The notes: generated by a model from the letters alone, not told the origin. A stretch of DNA of 64,000 nt from Pannonibacter sp. XCT-53 (GCF_009915765.1 NZ_JAABLQ010000001.1:1488001-1552000), one strand, 5' to 3'. Shown: positions 38,600-49,064, counted from the stretch's first letter. Translations and numbers: made by a program.

Positions 38600-40669
38600 T
38601 TATTCCGCTGCCGCCGCCATCCGCGCCTTTGCGAGGGCGGAGCATTCCGCCATCACCTTCGACGCGCGGGCGATCGGGTTGGTCAGATAGAAATCGCTGA
38701 TCACGTTGTGGAACGCGGCCGAGCTGGCCTTGCCCTGCTGGGCGGCAAGACGCGACACGTCGGCCGGGTCGCCGGCCGCGATCGCGTCGATGGCCGCCAT
38801 GTGCGGATGCGCCTGGAAGAGCTTCGCGCGCAGCTGGGTCAGGCTGTCGAACGGCAGCGTCTTGCCGAGCACGGCCGACAGGGCGCGCAGGATGGCCCAG
38901 TCCTCGCGGGCTTCGCCCAGCGGGAAACCGGCGCGCTCGCCGAGCTGCACACGGCCTTCGGTGTTGACGTAGATCGCCGACTTTTCCGTGTAGGCGGCCC
39001 CCGGCAGGATGACATCGGCGCGGTGCGCGCCCTTGTCGCCGTGGGTGCCCTCGTAGACGACAAAGGCGCCCGCCGGGATCTGGATCTCGTCCACGCCGAG
39101 CAGGAACAGCACGTCGAGGCTGTTCTCGGCCAGGATCTGACCGGTGGTCAGGCCGCCCTCACCCGGCACGAAGCCAATGTCGAGCGCCCCGACCTGGGCA
39201 GCTTCCGTGTGCAGGACGCTGAAGCCGTTCCAGTCGGCACGGACCGCACCGCGGCTCTCGGCAAGCTTTGCGGCCAGCGCCAGGACGGCGGCGCCATCCG
39301 GACGGTTGATCGCGCCCTGGCCGACGATGATCAGCGGCTTCCTCGCGCCGCTCAGGAACGACGCATCGTCGATCAGCGCCGCCAGCGTGTCCGGGCCGGC
39401 GCCGCGGTAGGTCGCCGGATAGGTCAGGTCGGCGTTCTGGCCGATGATGCTGATCTCGACCTGGCCCTTGACCCAGCGCTTGCGCAGCCGGGCATTGAGC
39501 ACCGGGGCCTCCAGCCGCGGGTTGGTGCCGATCAGGACGATCGCATCGGCCTCGTCGATCCCGGCAACCGTGGCGTTGAACAGGTAGCTTGCGCGCCCGT
39601 TGTTCGGATGCAGCGGCGAGCCGGGGTAGCGGCTGTCGATGTTCTTCACGCCGAGGCTGTCCATGAGCAGCTTCAGCGCAAACATCTCCTCGACGCCGGA
39701 GAGCTGGCCGGCAAGGGCGCCGATCCTGTCCGGGGTCGTCGCCTTGATGCGCTCGGCGATGATCTGGAACGCCTCGGCCCACGTAACAGGAACAAGCTTG
39801 CCGTCCTTGCGGGCATAGGGGCGATCAAGACGCTGGGTCTTGAGACCGTCCCAGATGTAGCGGGACTTGTCCGAGATCCATTCCTCGTTCACCGCCTCGT
39901 TGAGGCGCGGCATGACACGCATGACTTCCCGGCCGCGGGTGTCGACCCGGATGGCCGAGCCGAGCGCGTCCATGACGTCGATGCTCTCGGTCTTGACCAG
40001 CTCCCAGGGGCGGGCCTTGAACTCGTAGGGCTTGTGCGTCAGCGCGCCGACGGGGCAGAGGTCGGCCGCGTTGCCCTGCATCTCGGACGACAGGGCCGCC
40101 TCGAGATAGGTCGTGATCTCGGCATCCTCGCCACGGCCGATCAGGCCCATGTCGGCGACGCCGCAGACCTCGGTGGTGAAGCGGACGCAGCGCGTGCAGT
40201 GAATGCAGCGCGTCATGATCGTCTTGATCAGCGGGCCGATGTGCTTGTTCTCGACGGCGCGCTTGTTCTCGAGGAAGCGCGAGCCATCGACGCCATAGGC
40301 CATCGCCTGGTCCTGAAGGTCGCACTCGCCACCCTGGTCGCAGATCGGGCAATCCAGCGGGTGGTTGATGAGCAGGAACTCCATCACGCCCTCGCGGGCC
40401 TTCTTGACCATCGGGCTCTTGGTGAGCACGACGGGCGGCTCGCCGTTCGGGCCCGGACGCAGGTCCTTGACGCCCATGGCGCAGGAGGCCGTCGGCTTCG
40501 GGGGGCCGCCCTTCACTTCCACCAGGCACATGCGGCAGTTGCCGGCGATGGACAGGCGGTCGTGGTAGCAGAAGCGCGGCACTTCGGCGCCGGCCGCCTC
40601 GCAGGCCTGAAGCAGGGTGTAGTCCGCCGGAACGTCTACTTCATTGCCGTCGATGATCAGCTTTGTCAT
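38600..40669 (-). CDS. nuoG: NADH-quinone oxidoreductase subunit G
   Basis: Largest peripheral subunit of complex I, holding several iron-sulfur clusters. The N-terminal ferredoxin domain has [20 protein letters not shown] cysteines for N1b. The [15 protein letters not shown] and [17 protein letters not shown] motifs bind N5 and N4. The molybdopterin-oxidoreductase-like remainder has no obvious extra cluster motif. 689 residues; it lies 28 bases after nuoF. Confidence 0.96.
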   Translation of the reverse strand: MTKLIIDGNEVDVPADYTLLQACEAAGAEVPRFCYHDRLSIAGNCRMCLVEVKGGPPKPTASCAMGVKDLRPGPNGEPPVVLTKSPMVKKAREGVMEFLLINHPLDCPICDQGGECDLQDQAMAYGVDGSRFLENKRAVENKHIGPLIKTIMTRCIHCTRCVRFTTEVCGVADMGLIGRGEDAEITTYLEAALSSEMQGNAADLCPVGALTHKPYEFKARPWELVKTESIDVMDALGSAIRVDTRGREVMRVMPRLNEAVNEEWISDKSRYIWDGLKTQRLDRPYARKDGKLVPVTWAEAFQIIAERIKATTPDRIGALAGQLSGVEEMFALKLLMDSLGVKNIDSRYPGSPLHPNNGRASYLFNATVAGIDEADAIVLIGTNPRLEAPVLNARLRKRWVKGQVEISIIGQNADLTYPATYRGAGPDTLAALIDDASFLSGARKPLIIVGQGAINRPDGAAVLALAAKLAESRGAVRADWNGFSVLHTEAAQVGALDIGFVPGEGGLTTGQILAENSLDVLFLLGVDEIQIPAGAFVVYEGTHGDKGAHRADVILPGAAYTEKSAIYVNTEGRVQLGERAGFPLGEAREDWAILRALSAVLGKTLPFDSLTQLRAKLFQAHPHMAAIDAIAAGDPADVSRLAAQQGKASSAAFHNVISDFYLTNPIARASKVMAECSALAKARMAAAAE

Positions 40670-40697
40670 CGCGTGTCTCCGAATCCTCGTTCCCGGT

Positions 40698-41999
<1,302 letters not shown>

Positions 42000-42009
42000 C
42001 TTGCCTCTC

Positions 42010-42816
42010 TCACCCCTCGTTCTTGGCTGCGGCTTCAGCAGCCTTGCGGGCGGCCACTTCAGCCTGCACACGTGCAACTGATACTTCAGCCGAATCCGGT
42101 ACACCGTTGAAGTCCTTGCCACCGCTGTTGATTGCCGGGCCGGCAAAGGCCTGCGAGGCCTTCTCGGACCCGTCCACCACATGCGGAACGGGCAGAACGC
42201 CCTGGGTGTCGTCGGCAATGTCCGTCAGCGACGTCGGGCCGCCTTCGGGCGCGCCGAAGCGGCGATTGATCTGCGGCCCGGGCGTGACTTCCCGCCCGGC
42301 GGAAATGTCGTCGATCAGCTTCTCGAGGCTGTCCGGCGTCAGGTCCTCGTAGGTGTCCTTGAAGATCTGGACCATCGGCGCGTTGACGCAGGCGCCCAGG
42401 CACTCGACCTCTTCCCAGGAGAAGTTGCCGTCGGCCGACAGCTCATGCGCATGGGCCGCGATCTTCGACTTGCAGACCCGGATCAGGTCTTCCGCGCCGC
42501 GAAGCTGGCAGGGGGTGGTGCCGCAGACCTGGATATGGGCCTTGCGGCCCACCGGCTGGAGCTGGAACATGGTGTAGAACGTCGCCACTTCCAGCACGCG
42601 GATGTGCGGCATGCCGAGCATTTCGGCGATGTAGCGGATGGCCGGCTCGCTGACCCAGCCTTCGTTCTGCTCTTGCGCGCGCCACAGCAGCGGGATGACG
42701 GCCGAAGCCTGACGCCCGGCGGGATAGCGGTCGATGACCTTCTTCGCCCAGGCGAGGTTCTCCGCCGAGAAGGCGAAGCTGTCCGGTTGTTCCGCGGCAA
42801 GTCTGCGAACCGCCAT
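42010..42816 (-). CDS. nuoE: NADH-quinone oxidoreductase subunit E with C-terminal extension
   Basis: Thioredoxin-fold subunit carrying the 2Fe-2S cluster N1a. Ligands are in [11 protein letters not shown] and CLGACVNAP (four cysteines). The core ends near residue 165. The remaining 100 residues, rich in Pro/Gly then Ala/Lys, form an extension beyond the E. coli length of 166; extensions of this kind are common in alphaproteobacterial NuoE but vary in sequence. It is followed by nuoF after ten bases. Confidence 0.96.
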   Translation of the reverse strand: MAVRRLAAEQPDSFAFSAENLAWAKKVIDRYPAGRQASAVIPLLWRAQEQNEGWVSEPAIRYIAEMLGMPHIRVLEVATFYTMFQLQPVGRKAHIQVCGTTPCQLRGAEDLIRVCKSKIAAHAHELSADGNFSWEEVECLGACVNAPMVQIFKDTYEDLTPDSLEKLIDDISAGREVTPGPQINRRFGAPEGGPTSLTDIADDTQGVLPVPHVVDGSEKASQAFAGPAINSGGKDFNGVPDSAEVSVARVQAEVAARKAAEAAAKNEG

Positions 42817-43040
42817 GGTCTAATCCCCGTTCCGTATGTCCCTGGCCGCAGGGCCAGACCGGAGGCCCGTCCTGCGGTGCCCCTGCGATCCGACCGCCGC
42901 GGCTGCGGCAGGCGCCAAGGCCGTAACCCGGGCGCCGATTGAACTACAGCCGGTCAGGCGCAACCGCCCTGCCCGGCTTCGACATGATCCCCTTGGAGGG
43001 GGCAGCAGCCTGAAGGTTGCTGCCTCCCGGCGCCAGAGCG

Positions 43041-43079
43041 CCTGACTGGCACGCCTGACTGGCGGGCCTGACTGGTGCG
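43041..43079. repeat. 13-bp tandem repeat, three copies, next to the nuoD stop
   Basis: CCTGACTGGCACG, CCTGACTGGCGGG and CCTGACTGGTGCG run head to tail and end two bases before the nuoD stop codon (43082-43084). They lie in the 265-base nuoD-nuoE spacer, which otherwise holds no gene. Confidence 0.85.
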
Positions 43080-43081
43080 CC

Positions 43082-44266
43082 TTACCGATCCACCTCACCG
43101 AACACGATGTCGAGCGATCCGAGGATCGCCGACACGTCGGCGAGCTGGTGGCCACGGCAGAGATAGTCCATGGCCTGAAGATGGCTGTACCCGGGTGCCT
43201 TGATCTTGCAGCGATACGGCTTGTTGGTGCCGTCGGCCACGAGATAGACGCCGAACTCGCCCTTGGGCGCCTCCACGGCCGCATAGACCTCGCCGGCCGG
43301 CACGTGGTAGCCCTCGGTGTAGAGCTTGAAGTGGTGGATGAGCGCTTCCATCGACCGCTTCATCTCGCCGCGCTTCGGCGGGACGATCTTGCCGTCGGTG
43401 GCGGACACCGGTCCGGTTTCCTTGGTCAGGCGCTCAAGGCACTGCTTCATGATGCGGACCGACTGGCGCATCTCTTCCACGCGGATGAGATAGCGGTCGT
43501 AGCAGTCGCCGTTCTTGCCGATCGGAATATCGAAATCGAGATCGGCGTAGCATTCGTAGGGCTGCGACTTGCGCAAGTCCCAGGCCGCCCCGGAGCCGCG
43601 CACCATGACGCCGGAGAAGCCCCAGGCCCAGGCCTCCTCGAGCGTCACGACGCCGATGTCGACGTTGCGCTGCTTGAAGATGCGGTTGTCGGTCAGCAGA
43701 CCCTCGATGTCGTCCAGCGTCTGCAGGAACGGATCACAGAAATCCCAGATGTCGTCGAGCAGCTGACGCGGCAGGTCCTGGTGCACGCCGCCGGGACGCA
43801 CATAGGCTGCGTGCATGCGGGCGCCGCAGGCGCGCTCGTAGAAGACCATCAGCTCTTCGCGCGGCTCGAAGCCCCACAGCGGCGGGGTCAGCGCGCCAAC
43901 GTCCATGGCCTGCGTGGTCACGTTCAGGAGATGCGACAGGATGCGGCCGATTTCCGAGAACAGCACGCGGATCAGCTGCCCGCGCATCGGCACGGTGATG
44001 CCGAGCATCTTCTCGACCGCCAGCGCGTAGGCGTGCTCCTGGTTCATCGGCGCCACATAGTCGAGGCGGTCGAAATAGGGCACGGCCTGGAGATAGGTCT
44101 TCTGCTCGATGAGCTTTTCGGTGCCGCGATGCAGCAGGCCGATATGCGGGTCGACGCGCGTGACCACTTCGCCGTCCAGCTCCAGCACGAGGCGCAGCAC
44201 GCCGTGCGCCGCCGGGTGCTGCGGACCGAAGTTGATGTTGAAATTGCGAACCTGAGCTTCAGCCAT
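43082..44266 (-). CDS. nuoD: NADH-quinone oxidoreductase subunit D
   Basis: Complex I 49-kDa homologue, derived from a hydrogenase large subunit; it lines the quinone site. The 394-residue product has [21 protein letters not shown] with the quinone-site His, and [16 protein letters not shown]. The C-terminal [13 protein letters not shown] is the standard end. It lies ten bases after nuoC as a separate gene (no nuoCD fusion). Confidence 0.97.
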   Translation of the reverse strand: MAEAQVRNFNINFGPQHPAAHGVLRLVLELDGEVVTRVDPHIGLLHRGTEKLIEQKTYLQAVPYFDRLDYVAPMNQEHAYALAVEKMLGITVPMRGQLIRVLFSEIGRILSHLLNVTTQAMDVGALTPPLWGFEPREELMVFYERACGARMHAAYVRPGGVHQDLPRQLLDDIWDFCDPFLQTLDDIEGLLTDNRIFKQRNVDIGVVTLEEAWAWGFSGVMVRGSGAAWDLRKSQPYECYADLDFDIPIGKNGDCYDRYLIRVEEMRQSVRIMKQCLERLTKETGPVSATDGKIVPPKRGEMKRSMEALIHHFKLYTEGYHVPAGEVYAAVEAPKGEFGVYLVADGTNKPYRCKIKAPGYSHLQAMDYLCRGHQLADVSAILGSLDIVFGEVDR

Positions 44267-44276
44267 GTCGCCCGCC

Positions 44277-44882
44277 TTAGTTCGTCGTTGCCTTCTCGTC
44301 GCCCGGCAGCACGTAGTCCGTGCCTTCCCAGGGCGAGAGGAAGTCGAAGTTGCGGAATTCCTGGTTCAGACGCACGGGCTCGTAGACCACGCGCTTCTTC
44401 TCGTCGTCGTAGCGCACCTCGACATAGCCCGTGACGGGGAAGTCCTTGCGCAGCGGGTGGCCGTCGAAGCCGTAGTCCGTCAGGATGCGGCGCAGGTCCG
44501 GGTGGCCGGAGAACAGGATGCCATACATGTCGTAGGCTTCCCGCTCGAACCATTCGGCCGCCGGGAAGACCGGAACGAGCGACGGCACGGCGGTGTCCTC
44601 GTCGGTGGCGACCTTGACGCGGATGCGCAGGTTCTGCACCGGCGACAGCAGGTGATAGACCACGTCGAAACGCTTCTCGCGCGACGGATAGTCCACGCCG
44701 CAGATATCCGTCAGGTTGACGAACTTGCAGCTCGCGTCATCGCGCAGGAAGCGGATCGCGTCGACCACCGCCAGCGTGCTGACCACCAGCGTCAGTTCGC
44801 CGTAGGCGACCGTCCAGGACAGAAGCCTGTCCTTCAGCCCCTGCTGGATGTGCTCGCCGAGTTCCTTGAGCGTCTCGTCCAT
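44277..44882 (-). CDS. nuoC: NADH-quinone oxidoreductase subunit C
   Basis: Complex I 30-kDa subunit of the peripheral arm. The signature ERFD-like [12 protein letters not shown] and [31 protein letters not shown] identify it. ATG 44882 (MDETLKELG) gives 201 residues and the usual N-terminus. A GTG 15 codons earlier (44927) also has GGGAG upstream, so the start is not certain. It lies between nuoB and nuoD. Confidence 0.95.
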   Translation of the reverse strand: MDETLKELGEHIQQGLKDRLLSWTVAYGELTLVVSTLAVVDAIRFLRDDASCKFVNLTDICGVDYPSREKRFDVVYHLLSPVQNLRIRVKVATDEDTAVPSLVPVFPAAEWFEREAYDMYGILFSGHPDLRRILTDYGFDGHPLRKDFPVTGYVEVRYDDEKKRVVYEPVRLNQEFRNFDFLSPWEGTDYVLPGDEKATTN

Positions 44883-45016
44883 CGTATCGACCTCGACAAT
44901 GGCCCCGGCGGACCGGTTCCGGTCCACGGGGGCTCTCCCTTACGGCACCGTTCCCGGCGCCGCTGGCGGGTTGCCCCGCCCGTCCTGCCCGGCCGGACCC
45001 TGTCCGGCCTCAAGGC

Positions 45017-45598
45017 CTAGCGTTCGATCGTGCCGGTGCGGCGGATCTTCTTCTGCAGCATCAGCACGCCGTAGAGCAGCGCCTCTGCGGTCGGCGGGCA
45101 GCCCGGGACATAGATGTCGACCGGAACGATGCGGTCACAGCCGCGCACCACCGAATAGGAATAGTGATAGTAGCCGCCGCCGTTGGCGCAGGAGCCCATC
45201 GAGATGACGTAGCGCGGCTCGGGCATCTGGTCATAGACCTTGCGCAGGGCCGGAGCCATCTTGTTGGTCAGCGTGCCGGCGACGATCATCACGTCGGACT
45301 GGCGCGGGCTGGCGCGGGGCGCAAAGCCGAACCGCTCGGCGTCGTAGCGCGGCATCGACATCTGCATCATCTCGACGGCGCAGCAGGCGAGACCGAAGGT
45401 CATCCACATCAGCGAGCCCGTGCGGGCCCACTGGATCAGATTGTCGGTGGAGGTGACGAGGAAGCCCTTGTCGGCCAGCTCGTCGTTCACCTGGGTGAAG
45501 AACGCATCGTTGGCGCCGACCGGCTTGCCCGTTGCCGGGTCGATCAGACCCTTGGGCTGCGGTGCCACGAGCGGACCGGAAGACGTGGTCAGTCCCAT
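45017..45598 (-). CDS. nuoB: NADH-quinone oxidoreductase subunit B
   Basis: Carries terminal cluster N2, which reduces quinone. Ligands are seen in [11 protein letters not shown] (two adjacent Cys), GSCANGGG and [14 protein letters not shown] 45598 (MGLTTSSG) has AAGGGGG upstream and yields 193 residues. It overlaps the end of nuoA by ten bases. Confidence 0.97.
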   Translation of the reverse strand: MGLTTSSGPLVAPQPKGLIDPATGKPVGANDAFFTQVNDELADKGFLVTSTDNLIQWARTGSLMWMTFGLACCAVEMMQMSMPRYDAERFGFAPRASPRQSDVMIVAGTLTNKMAPALRKVYDQMPEPRYVISMGSCANGGGYYHYSYSVVRGCDRIVPVDIYVPGCPPTAEALLYGVLMLQKKIRRTGTIER

Positions 45599-45954
45599 TC
45601 CAGAGCCCCCTTCTTCCATTCGTAGATGAAGCCGATGGTCAGCACGCCGAGGAAGACCATCATCGACCAGAAGCCATAGGCCCCGAGATCGCCGAACACG
45701 ACCGCCCACGGGAACAGGAAGGCCACTTCCAGGTCGAAGATGATGAACAGGATCGAGACGAGGTAGAAGCGCACATCGAACTTCATGCGCGCGTCGTCAA
45801 AGGCGTTGAAGCCGCACTCGTAGGCCGACAGCTTCTCCGGATCCGGCTTGGAATAGGCCAGCAAAAACGGCGACACCAGCAGGGCCAGTCCAATGACCAG
45901 CGAGATGCCGATGAAGACGGCAATCGGGATATAGTCCCGCAACAGATCTTCCAT
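45589..45954 (-). CDS. nuoA: NADH-quinone oxidoreductase subunit A
   Basis: Small three-helix membrane subunit at the complex I arm junction. Conserved [21 protein letters not shown] and the [15 protein letters not shown] motif are present. The frame is open to 46128, but ATG 45954 ([13 protein letters not shown]) yields 121 residues, the normal length. It is the first gene of nuoA-N. Confidence 0.96.
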   Translation of the reverse strand: MEDLLRDYIPIAVFIGISLVIGLALLVSPFLLAYSKPDPEKLSAYECGFNAFDDARMKFDVRFYLVSILFIIFDLEVAFLFPWAVVFGDLGAYGFWSMMVFLGVLTIGFIYEWKKGALEWD

Positions 45955-46072
45955 GTCTTTCGCGTCCTTGCATTTGGCGGGTCGGATCGGGAGGGGATCC
46001 AGCCGACGCGGACAGGCGCACAGACGCGACTCAGGCCCGCGACGGCCCCGGTTTAACCAACATGCGAGCGCA

Positions 46073-46101
46073 CGCTTAGCCCACGAGCATGGGCAACGCA
46101 A
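46073..46101 (-). promoter_or_regulatory. Possible nuo operon promoter
   Basis: On the minus strand, -35 TTGCGT (46096-46101), 17-base spacer and a weak -10 TAAGCG (46073-46078), about 120 bases before nuoA. The -10 is poor, so this is tentative. The rest of 45955-46339 shows no gene. Confidence 0.3.
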
Positions 46102-46339
46102 GAGCCCAGACCGGTCAAACACCAGCACAATTTATCCCTGAGGATGCCTTAGCGAAGCATGAATTGGCCGAAACGTCGTGGAAGCATCGGAAAACAGCCA
46201 AAATAAAGCCTCATTTCCAGCCGGTTGCAGGCCCGGCATGCGATGTCGCAGGCGACGGTCGCTGCCCCTGATGCAACGCCCCGGGGGCAAGCCGTTGCTT
46301 GGCTGGCGAAGGAGTTCCGACGGGGTGGGACAAAAGGTC

Positions 46340-46378
46340 ACAAATGAAAAAGGCCCCACCGAGGGGGCCTGTTCATTT
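46340..46378 (-). terminator. Terminator of the tRNA-Asp pair
   Basis: AGGCCCC (46351-46357) pairs with GGGGCCT (46364-46370), extended outward by AAATGAA/TTCATTT pairing, with five T after the stem on the minus strand. It lies just downstream of the second tRNA-Asp gene. Confidence 0.8.
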
Positions 46379-46384
46379 CGTGAG

Positions 46385-46461
46385 TGGCGCGAGTGACGGG
46401 GCTCGAACCCGCGACCTCCGGCGTGACAGGCCGGCACTCTAACCAACTGAGCTACACCCGC
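46385..46461 (-). tRNA. tRNA-Asp (GTC), downstream copy
   Basis: On the minus strand GCGGGTGTAGCTCAGTTGG begins the gene. The anticodon loop is CTGTCAC (anticodon GTC) and the T-loop GGGTTCGAGCC. The acceptor stem closes with one G-U pair. CCA is encoded (46385-46387). Identical to the copy at 46504-46580. Confidence 0.97.
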
Positions 46462-46503
46462 ACATCTCACGAAGCGGTCGCCACTTGTCCAGAGACTGGA
46501 AAG

Positions 46504-46580
46504 TGGCGCGAGTGACGGGGCTCGAACCCGCGACCTCCGGCGTGACAGGCCGGCACTCTAACCAACTGAGCTACACCCGC
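46504..46580 (-). tRNA. tRNA-Asp (GTC), upstream copy
   Basis: Same 77 bases as 46385-46461, with encoded CCA (46504-46506). The 42-base spacer between copies has no terminator, so they are likely co-transcribed and ended by the hairpin at 46340-46378. Confidence 0.97.
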
Positions 46581-47007
46581 TTCGTTCTCACGAACCGTGT
46601 GGCCCGCGAGAAGTGGGCGTGGTGTACGGCCTGACGGGTCGGAAGTCAAGCACCAGAAACAGCGTTCGGCGCGGATTTTCCACCGGCCCGAAAACTCGCG
46701 CCGATCCCTTGCAAAACCGCCGGTTTCCGCTTGCGAAGCCCCGCTTCGGGCGCGGCCTTGTGTGCGGTTGACCGGGCAGAAATCTCTTCTCCGGCAAAAG
46801 GTTATCCACAACGAAAGCTGGCCGGCAGACGTCCGCAAGAGGGACTGGATCGGATGCGGCCCGGATGCAGCACGGCCGGCCGGCGCAAGCGCCCTCGCCC
46901 GCTCCCCGTCATCTCAATCGCCGCCTGCCGGCACAGCGACAGGGAGAGGCTCGGGGACAGGCTTGGGGACAGGCTTGAGGACAGGCGCAGGCGCCACACG
47001 ACACAAC
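46581..47007. other. Spacer between tRNA-Asp and tRNA-Val
   Basis: No credible gene. It contains one perfect DnaA box, TTATCCACA (46802-46810), a small GAAGC/GCTTC hairpin near 46735, and a 12-bp tandem repeat at 46947-46982. The promoter of the tRNA-Asp pair should lie at its left end but was not resolved. Confidence 0.5.
46947..46982. repeat. 12-bp tandem repeat, three copies
   Basis: AGGCTCGGGGAC, AGGCTTGGGGAC and AGGCTTGAGGAC head to tail, with a partial fourth unit AGGCGC. Non-coding, 26 bases beyond the tRNA-Val terminator. Confidence 0.85.
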
Positions 47008-47036
47008 AAAAAACCCGGCGACTTTCGTGCCAGGTT
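47008..47036 (-). terminator. Terminator of tRNA-Val
   Basis: AACCTGGC on the minus strand (47036-47029) pairs with GCCGGGTT (47019-47012, one G-U) and is followed by six T. It lies 26 bases after the tRNA-Val 3' end. Confidence 0.75.
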
Positions 47037-47061
47037 CGGACCGTCCGACTATGGTGCGGAA

Positions 47062-47137
47062 TGGTGGGCGGTGAGAGACTCGAACTCCCGACATCCTCGG
47101 TGTAAACGAGGCGCTCTACCAACTGAGCTAACCGCCC
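47062..47137 (-). tRNA. tRNA-Val (TAC)
   Basis: On the minus strand the gene begins GGGCGGTTAGCTCAGTTGG. The anticodon stem CCTCG/CGAGG carries loop TTTACAC (anticodon TAC, Val). The T-loop is GAGTTCGAGTC. The acceptor stem is perfect, with discriminator A and encoded CCA (47062-47064). Length 76 bases. Confidence 0.97.
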
Positions 47138-47416
47138 GCCCGTAAATGCGGCTCTTAGGGGCTTCGCACCGGCTTGGCAAGAGGCAAATCAAGCCCGGAT
47201 TGGATTTCGTCGCGATCCTGTGGGCAACGCGCCTCCGCCTGCGGACCCGGCTCCGGGCGTGGTGTGACCGATGCAGGCCGCGAGGCCGTCGGTCGAGGGT
47301 GTCGTGCCGGCAGGCTCTCGCCAGGCCTTGCCTGCCTGGACCGGAGACCTGTTCCCTCCCCGCTCTTTTTCAGGTCCGGCCTGGATGTCGGTGTCGGAGG
47401 AATGTCTGCCCGCCGC

Positions 47417-47956
47417 TCATCTCCCGAGCACCGCGCCGGCCAGGCTGCTGACGACCGCGCCGTTGTTGATCGCCATGTAGAGCGGTCTTGGCGGCCGTGT
47501 CGTTTCCTCGACATGGCGGTGGATCCAGGTTCGCTGCTCCATGGAGCGCAAGGAGTGCGACAGCGCCCGGTCGGTGATCGACGGCAGGCTGCGCCTTATC
47601 TCGCCGAACGGGTGGGCCGCCTGAAGCGTGGCCAGGACCGGCAAGGTCCAGCTCAGGCGCAAGAGATCCTGTTCGTCCTGCCTGACGGCCTTGAGAACCT
47701 CATGCGCGAGGCCGGCCGCCGCCACGCCTGCCGGCGTCAGGCGAAACTCGGGACGAAGGGGATGTCCATGGCCCGGATTGCGCTCCAGAAGCCCAAGCGT
47801 CACCAGATGCTCAAGGCTTTGCAGAAAGGCCGTCCGGCCAGCTCCGGTCGCAGCCAGCAGGGCGGCCTGCCGGCCGGGAATGCCGAGATGGAGCTTGTCC
47901 AGAATGGATAATGCCCAGGCTCTCGAGGTGATCTTGACAAGGAGGTTTATGTCCAT
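47417..47956 (-). CDS. HxlR-like regulator with two winged-helix halves
   Basis: A 179-residue DNA-binding protein. The C-terminal half (about 95-165) reads like an HxlR domain: FGEIRRSLPSITDRALSHSL, then a wing and RPLYMAINNG. The N-terminal half (about 8-78) repeats the pattern: WALSILDKLHLGI, then AFLQSLEHLVTLGLLERNPG and FRLTPAG. So it looks like two winged helices in one chain. It is divergent from the VOC gene with only 40 bases between start codons; a perfect palindrome there is the probable operator. No ribosome site precedes the ATG, and a -10-like TATAGT lies 11 bases away, so the mRNA may be nearly leaderless. Ligand unknown. Confidence 0.75.
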   Translation of the reverse strand: MDINLLVKITSRAWALSILDKLHLGIPGRQAALLAATGAGRTAFLQSLEHLVTLGLLERNPGHGHPLRPEFRLTPAGVAAAGLAHEVLKAVRQDEQDLLRLSWTLPVLATLQAAHPFGEIRRSLPSITDRALSHSLRSMEQRTWIHRHVEETTRPPRPLYMAINNGAVVSSLAGAVLGR

Positions 47957-47961
47957 ATTGT
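47934..47961 (+). promoter_or_regulatory. Promoter of the VOC gene
   Basis: -35 TTGACA (47934-47939, perfect), 16-base spacer, -10 TATTGT (47956-47961). The predicted start, near 47968, falls on the palindrome at 47961-47973. The -35 lies within the start of the divergent regulator gene. Confidence 0.6.
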
Positions 47962-47973
47962 ATAGTTACTATA
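47961..47973. promoter_or_regulatory. Palindromic operator TATAGT-T-ACTATA
   Basis: A perfect 13-base dyad in the AT-rich 40-base gap between the divergent regulator and VOC genes. It overlaps the -10/+1 region of the VOC promoter and a -10-like element for the regulator, so one bound repressor could block both. Confidence 0.65.
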
Positions 47974-47996
47974 TTTTCAAACGAAGGAACAGCCGC

Positions 47997-48377
47997 ATGG
48001 CACTGATCGCAGTGGATCAAACAATCACCATCGCCATGTCGGTCAAGGACCGGCACAGGAGCGCGGACTGGTACAAGGAGATGCTGGGCTTCGAGACGAT
48101 CTTCCAGATCGAAGAGGCCGGCTGGTCGGAGCTGCAGACGAACACGCAGAATGTAACGCTTGGCCTCGGCGAGCATGTGCAGCCTGCGCCCGGCAACTGC
48201 GTTCCGGTCTTCGGCATCGCCGATCTCGATGCCGCGCGTGCCAAGCTGGAGGGAGTTGGCGTCCGGTTCGATGGCCCGACCGAGGTCATCGAGGGGATGG
48301 TCAAGCTTGCGACCTTCTTTGATCCGGACGGAAACGCCCTGATGCTGGCGCAAAACCTGATGCCGGCCGCCGCCTGA
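47997..48377 (+). CDS. VOC family protein (glyoxalase/bleomycin-resistance fold)
   Basis: A 126-residue one-domain VOC protein: TIAMSVKDRHRSADWYKEMLGF, then QPAPGNCVPVFGIADLDAARAKL, and the end FFDPDGNALMLAQNL, which is the typical closing strand. Members act as dimeric metal-dependent lyases, dioxygenases or drug-binding proteins; the substrate cannot be read here. ATG 47997 has GAAGGA about eight bases upstream, which fixes the start; the longer open frame overlaps the divergent regulator. The regulator probably controls it, so it may handle an inducible toxic or reactive compound. Confidence 0.85.
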   Translation: MALIAVDQTITIAMSVKDRHRSADWYKEMLGFETIFQIEEAGWSELQTNTQNVTLGLGEHVQPAPGNCVPVFGIADLDAARAKLEGVGVRFDGPTEVIEGMVKLATFFDPDGNALMLAQNLMPAAA

Positions 48378-48567
48378 CGCAAGGTGGCCTCCCCGGTCAC
48401 GCGTCGATCCCGGGTTCGGACGCCCCGGTCCGCAAGGGTGGCAGTCCGACACGACCGCCCCTCCCCCGCCCCCTTCCCCCGGGTGCCGCGCAACGCGCCC
48501 CCGCGGACGGACTGGCCCCATGCCACCCTGGGCATGCGAGGCTGGAACGACACCAGCGCAGTGGCAT

Positions 48568-48599
48568 AAAAAACCCGCGCATTCAGATGAATGCGCGGG
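48568..48599 (-). terminator. Terminator of hupB
   Basis: CCCGCGCATTC (48574-48584) pairs perfectly with GAATGCGCGGG (48589-48599) around a 4-base loop, and a T-run follows on the minus strand (48568-48573). It lies 27 bases after the hupB stop. The remaining VOC-hupB spacer (48378-48567) shows no gene. Confidence 0.9.
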
Positions 48600-48625
48600 A
48601 ACTTGTGTCCTGACGGACAGCAGGA

Positions 48626-48901
48626 TCAGCCGTTGACGGCGTCCTTGAGGCCCTTGCCGGCCTTGAACTTCGGCGTCTTGGAGGCCGGGATCTTGATCGT
48701 TTCGCCAGTGCGCGGGTTGCGGCCTTCGGTGGCAGCACGCTCGGAAACCGAGAAGTTGCCGAAGCCGATGATGCGGACTTCATCGCCGGCCTTGAGCGCC
48801 TGGGTCACGGCCTCGAAGGTCGCATCGACGGCTTCGCCGGCCTGCGCCTTGGTCAGGCCGGTCTTCTCGGCCACGGCCGCGATCAGATCGTTCTTGTTCA
48901 T
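48626..48901 (-). CDS. hupB: DNA-binding protein HU
   Basis: Nucleoid-associated histone-like dimer. The 91-residue product has the start [20 protein letters not shown] and the HU signature [21 protein letters not shown] with the DNA-intercalating arm Pro. It ends [12 protein letters not shown]. It follows lon, an order shared by many proteobacteria, but lon has its own terminator before it. Confidence 0.97.
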   Translation of the reverse strand: MNKNDLIAAVAEKTGLTKAQAGEAVDATFEAVTQALKAGDEVRIIGFGNFSVSERAATEGRNPRTGETIKIPASKTPKFKAGKGLKDAVNG

Positions 48902-49035
48902 AGCAGTCCCTTTCTACAAAACGGCAGAAACAGGCGATTCACCGCCCAAGCCGCTGGGGCGGAAATTCGGAGGAAACGGGCGCCAAAGCAAGCCATTTTT
49001 TCGCAGAAAACCGCCATTTTCACGCGATTTGAAAG

Positions 49036-49064
49036 CAAAAAGCCCCGGTAAGAACCGGGGCTTT
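49036..49064 (-). terminator. Terminator of lon
   Basis: AAAGCCCCGG (49039-49048) pairs with CCGGGGCTTT (49055-49064); on the minus strand the stem is followed by TTTTTGCTTTC. It lies 27 bases after the lon stop. Confidence 0.85.

Noticed and set aside
42850..43080. Short CRISPR-like array in the nuoD-nuoE spacer
   Set aside because: The 13-bp units are directly abutted with no spacers, and no cas gene is present.
46802..46810. Replication origin near the DnaA box
   Set aside because: Only one box, no AT-rich unwinding stretch, no box cluster and none of the genes that usually flank an alphaproteobacterial origin.
47062..48600. Integrated genomic island at tRNA-Val
   Set aside because: The non-core segment is small, and there is no integrase and no repeated tRNA 3' end that would mark an attachment site; at most it is a two-gene insertion.
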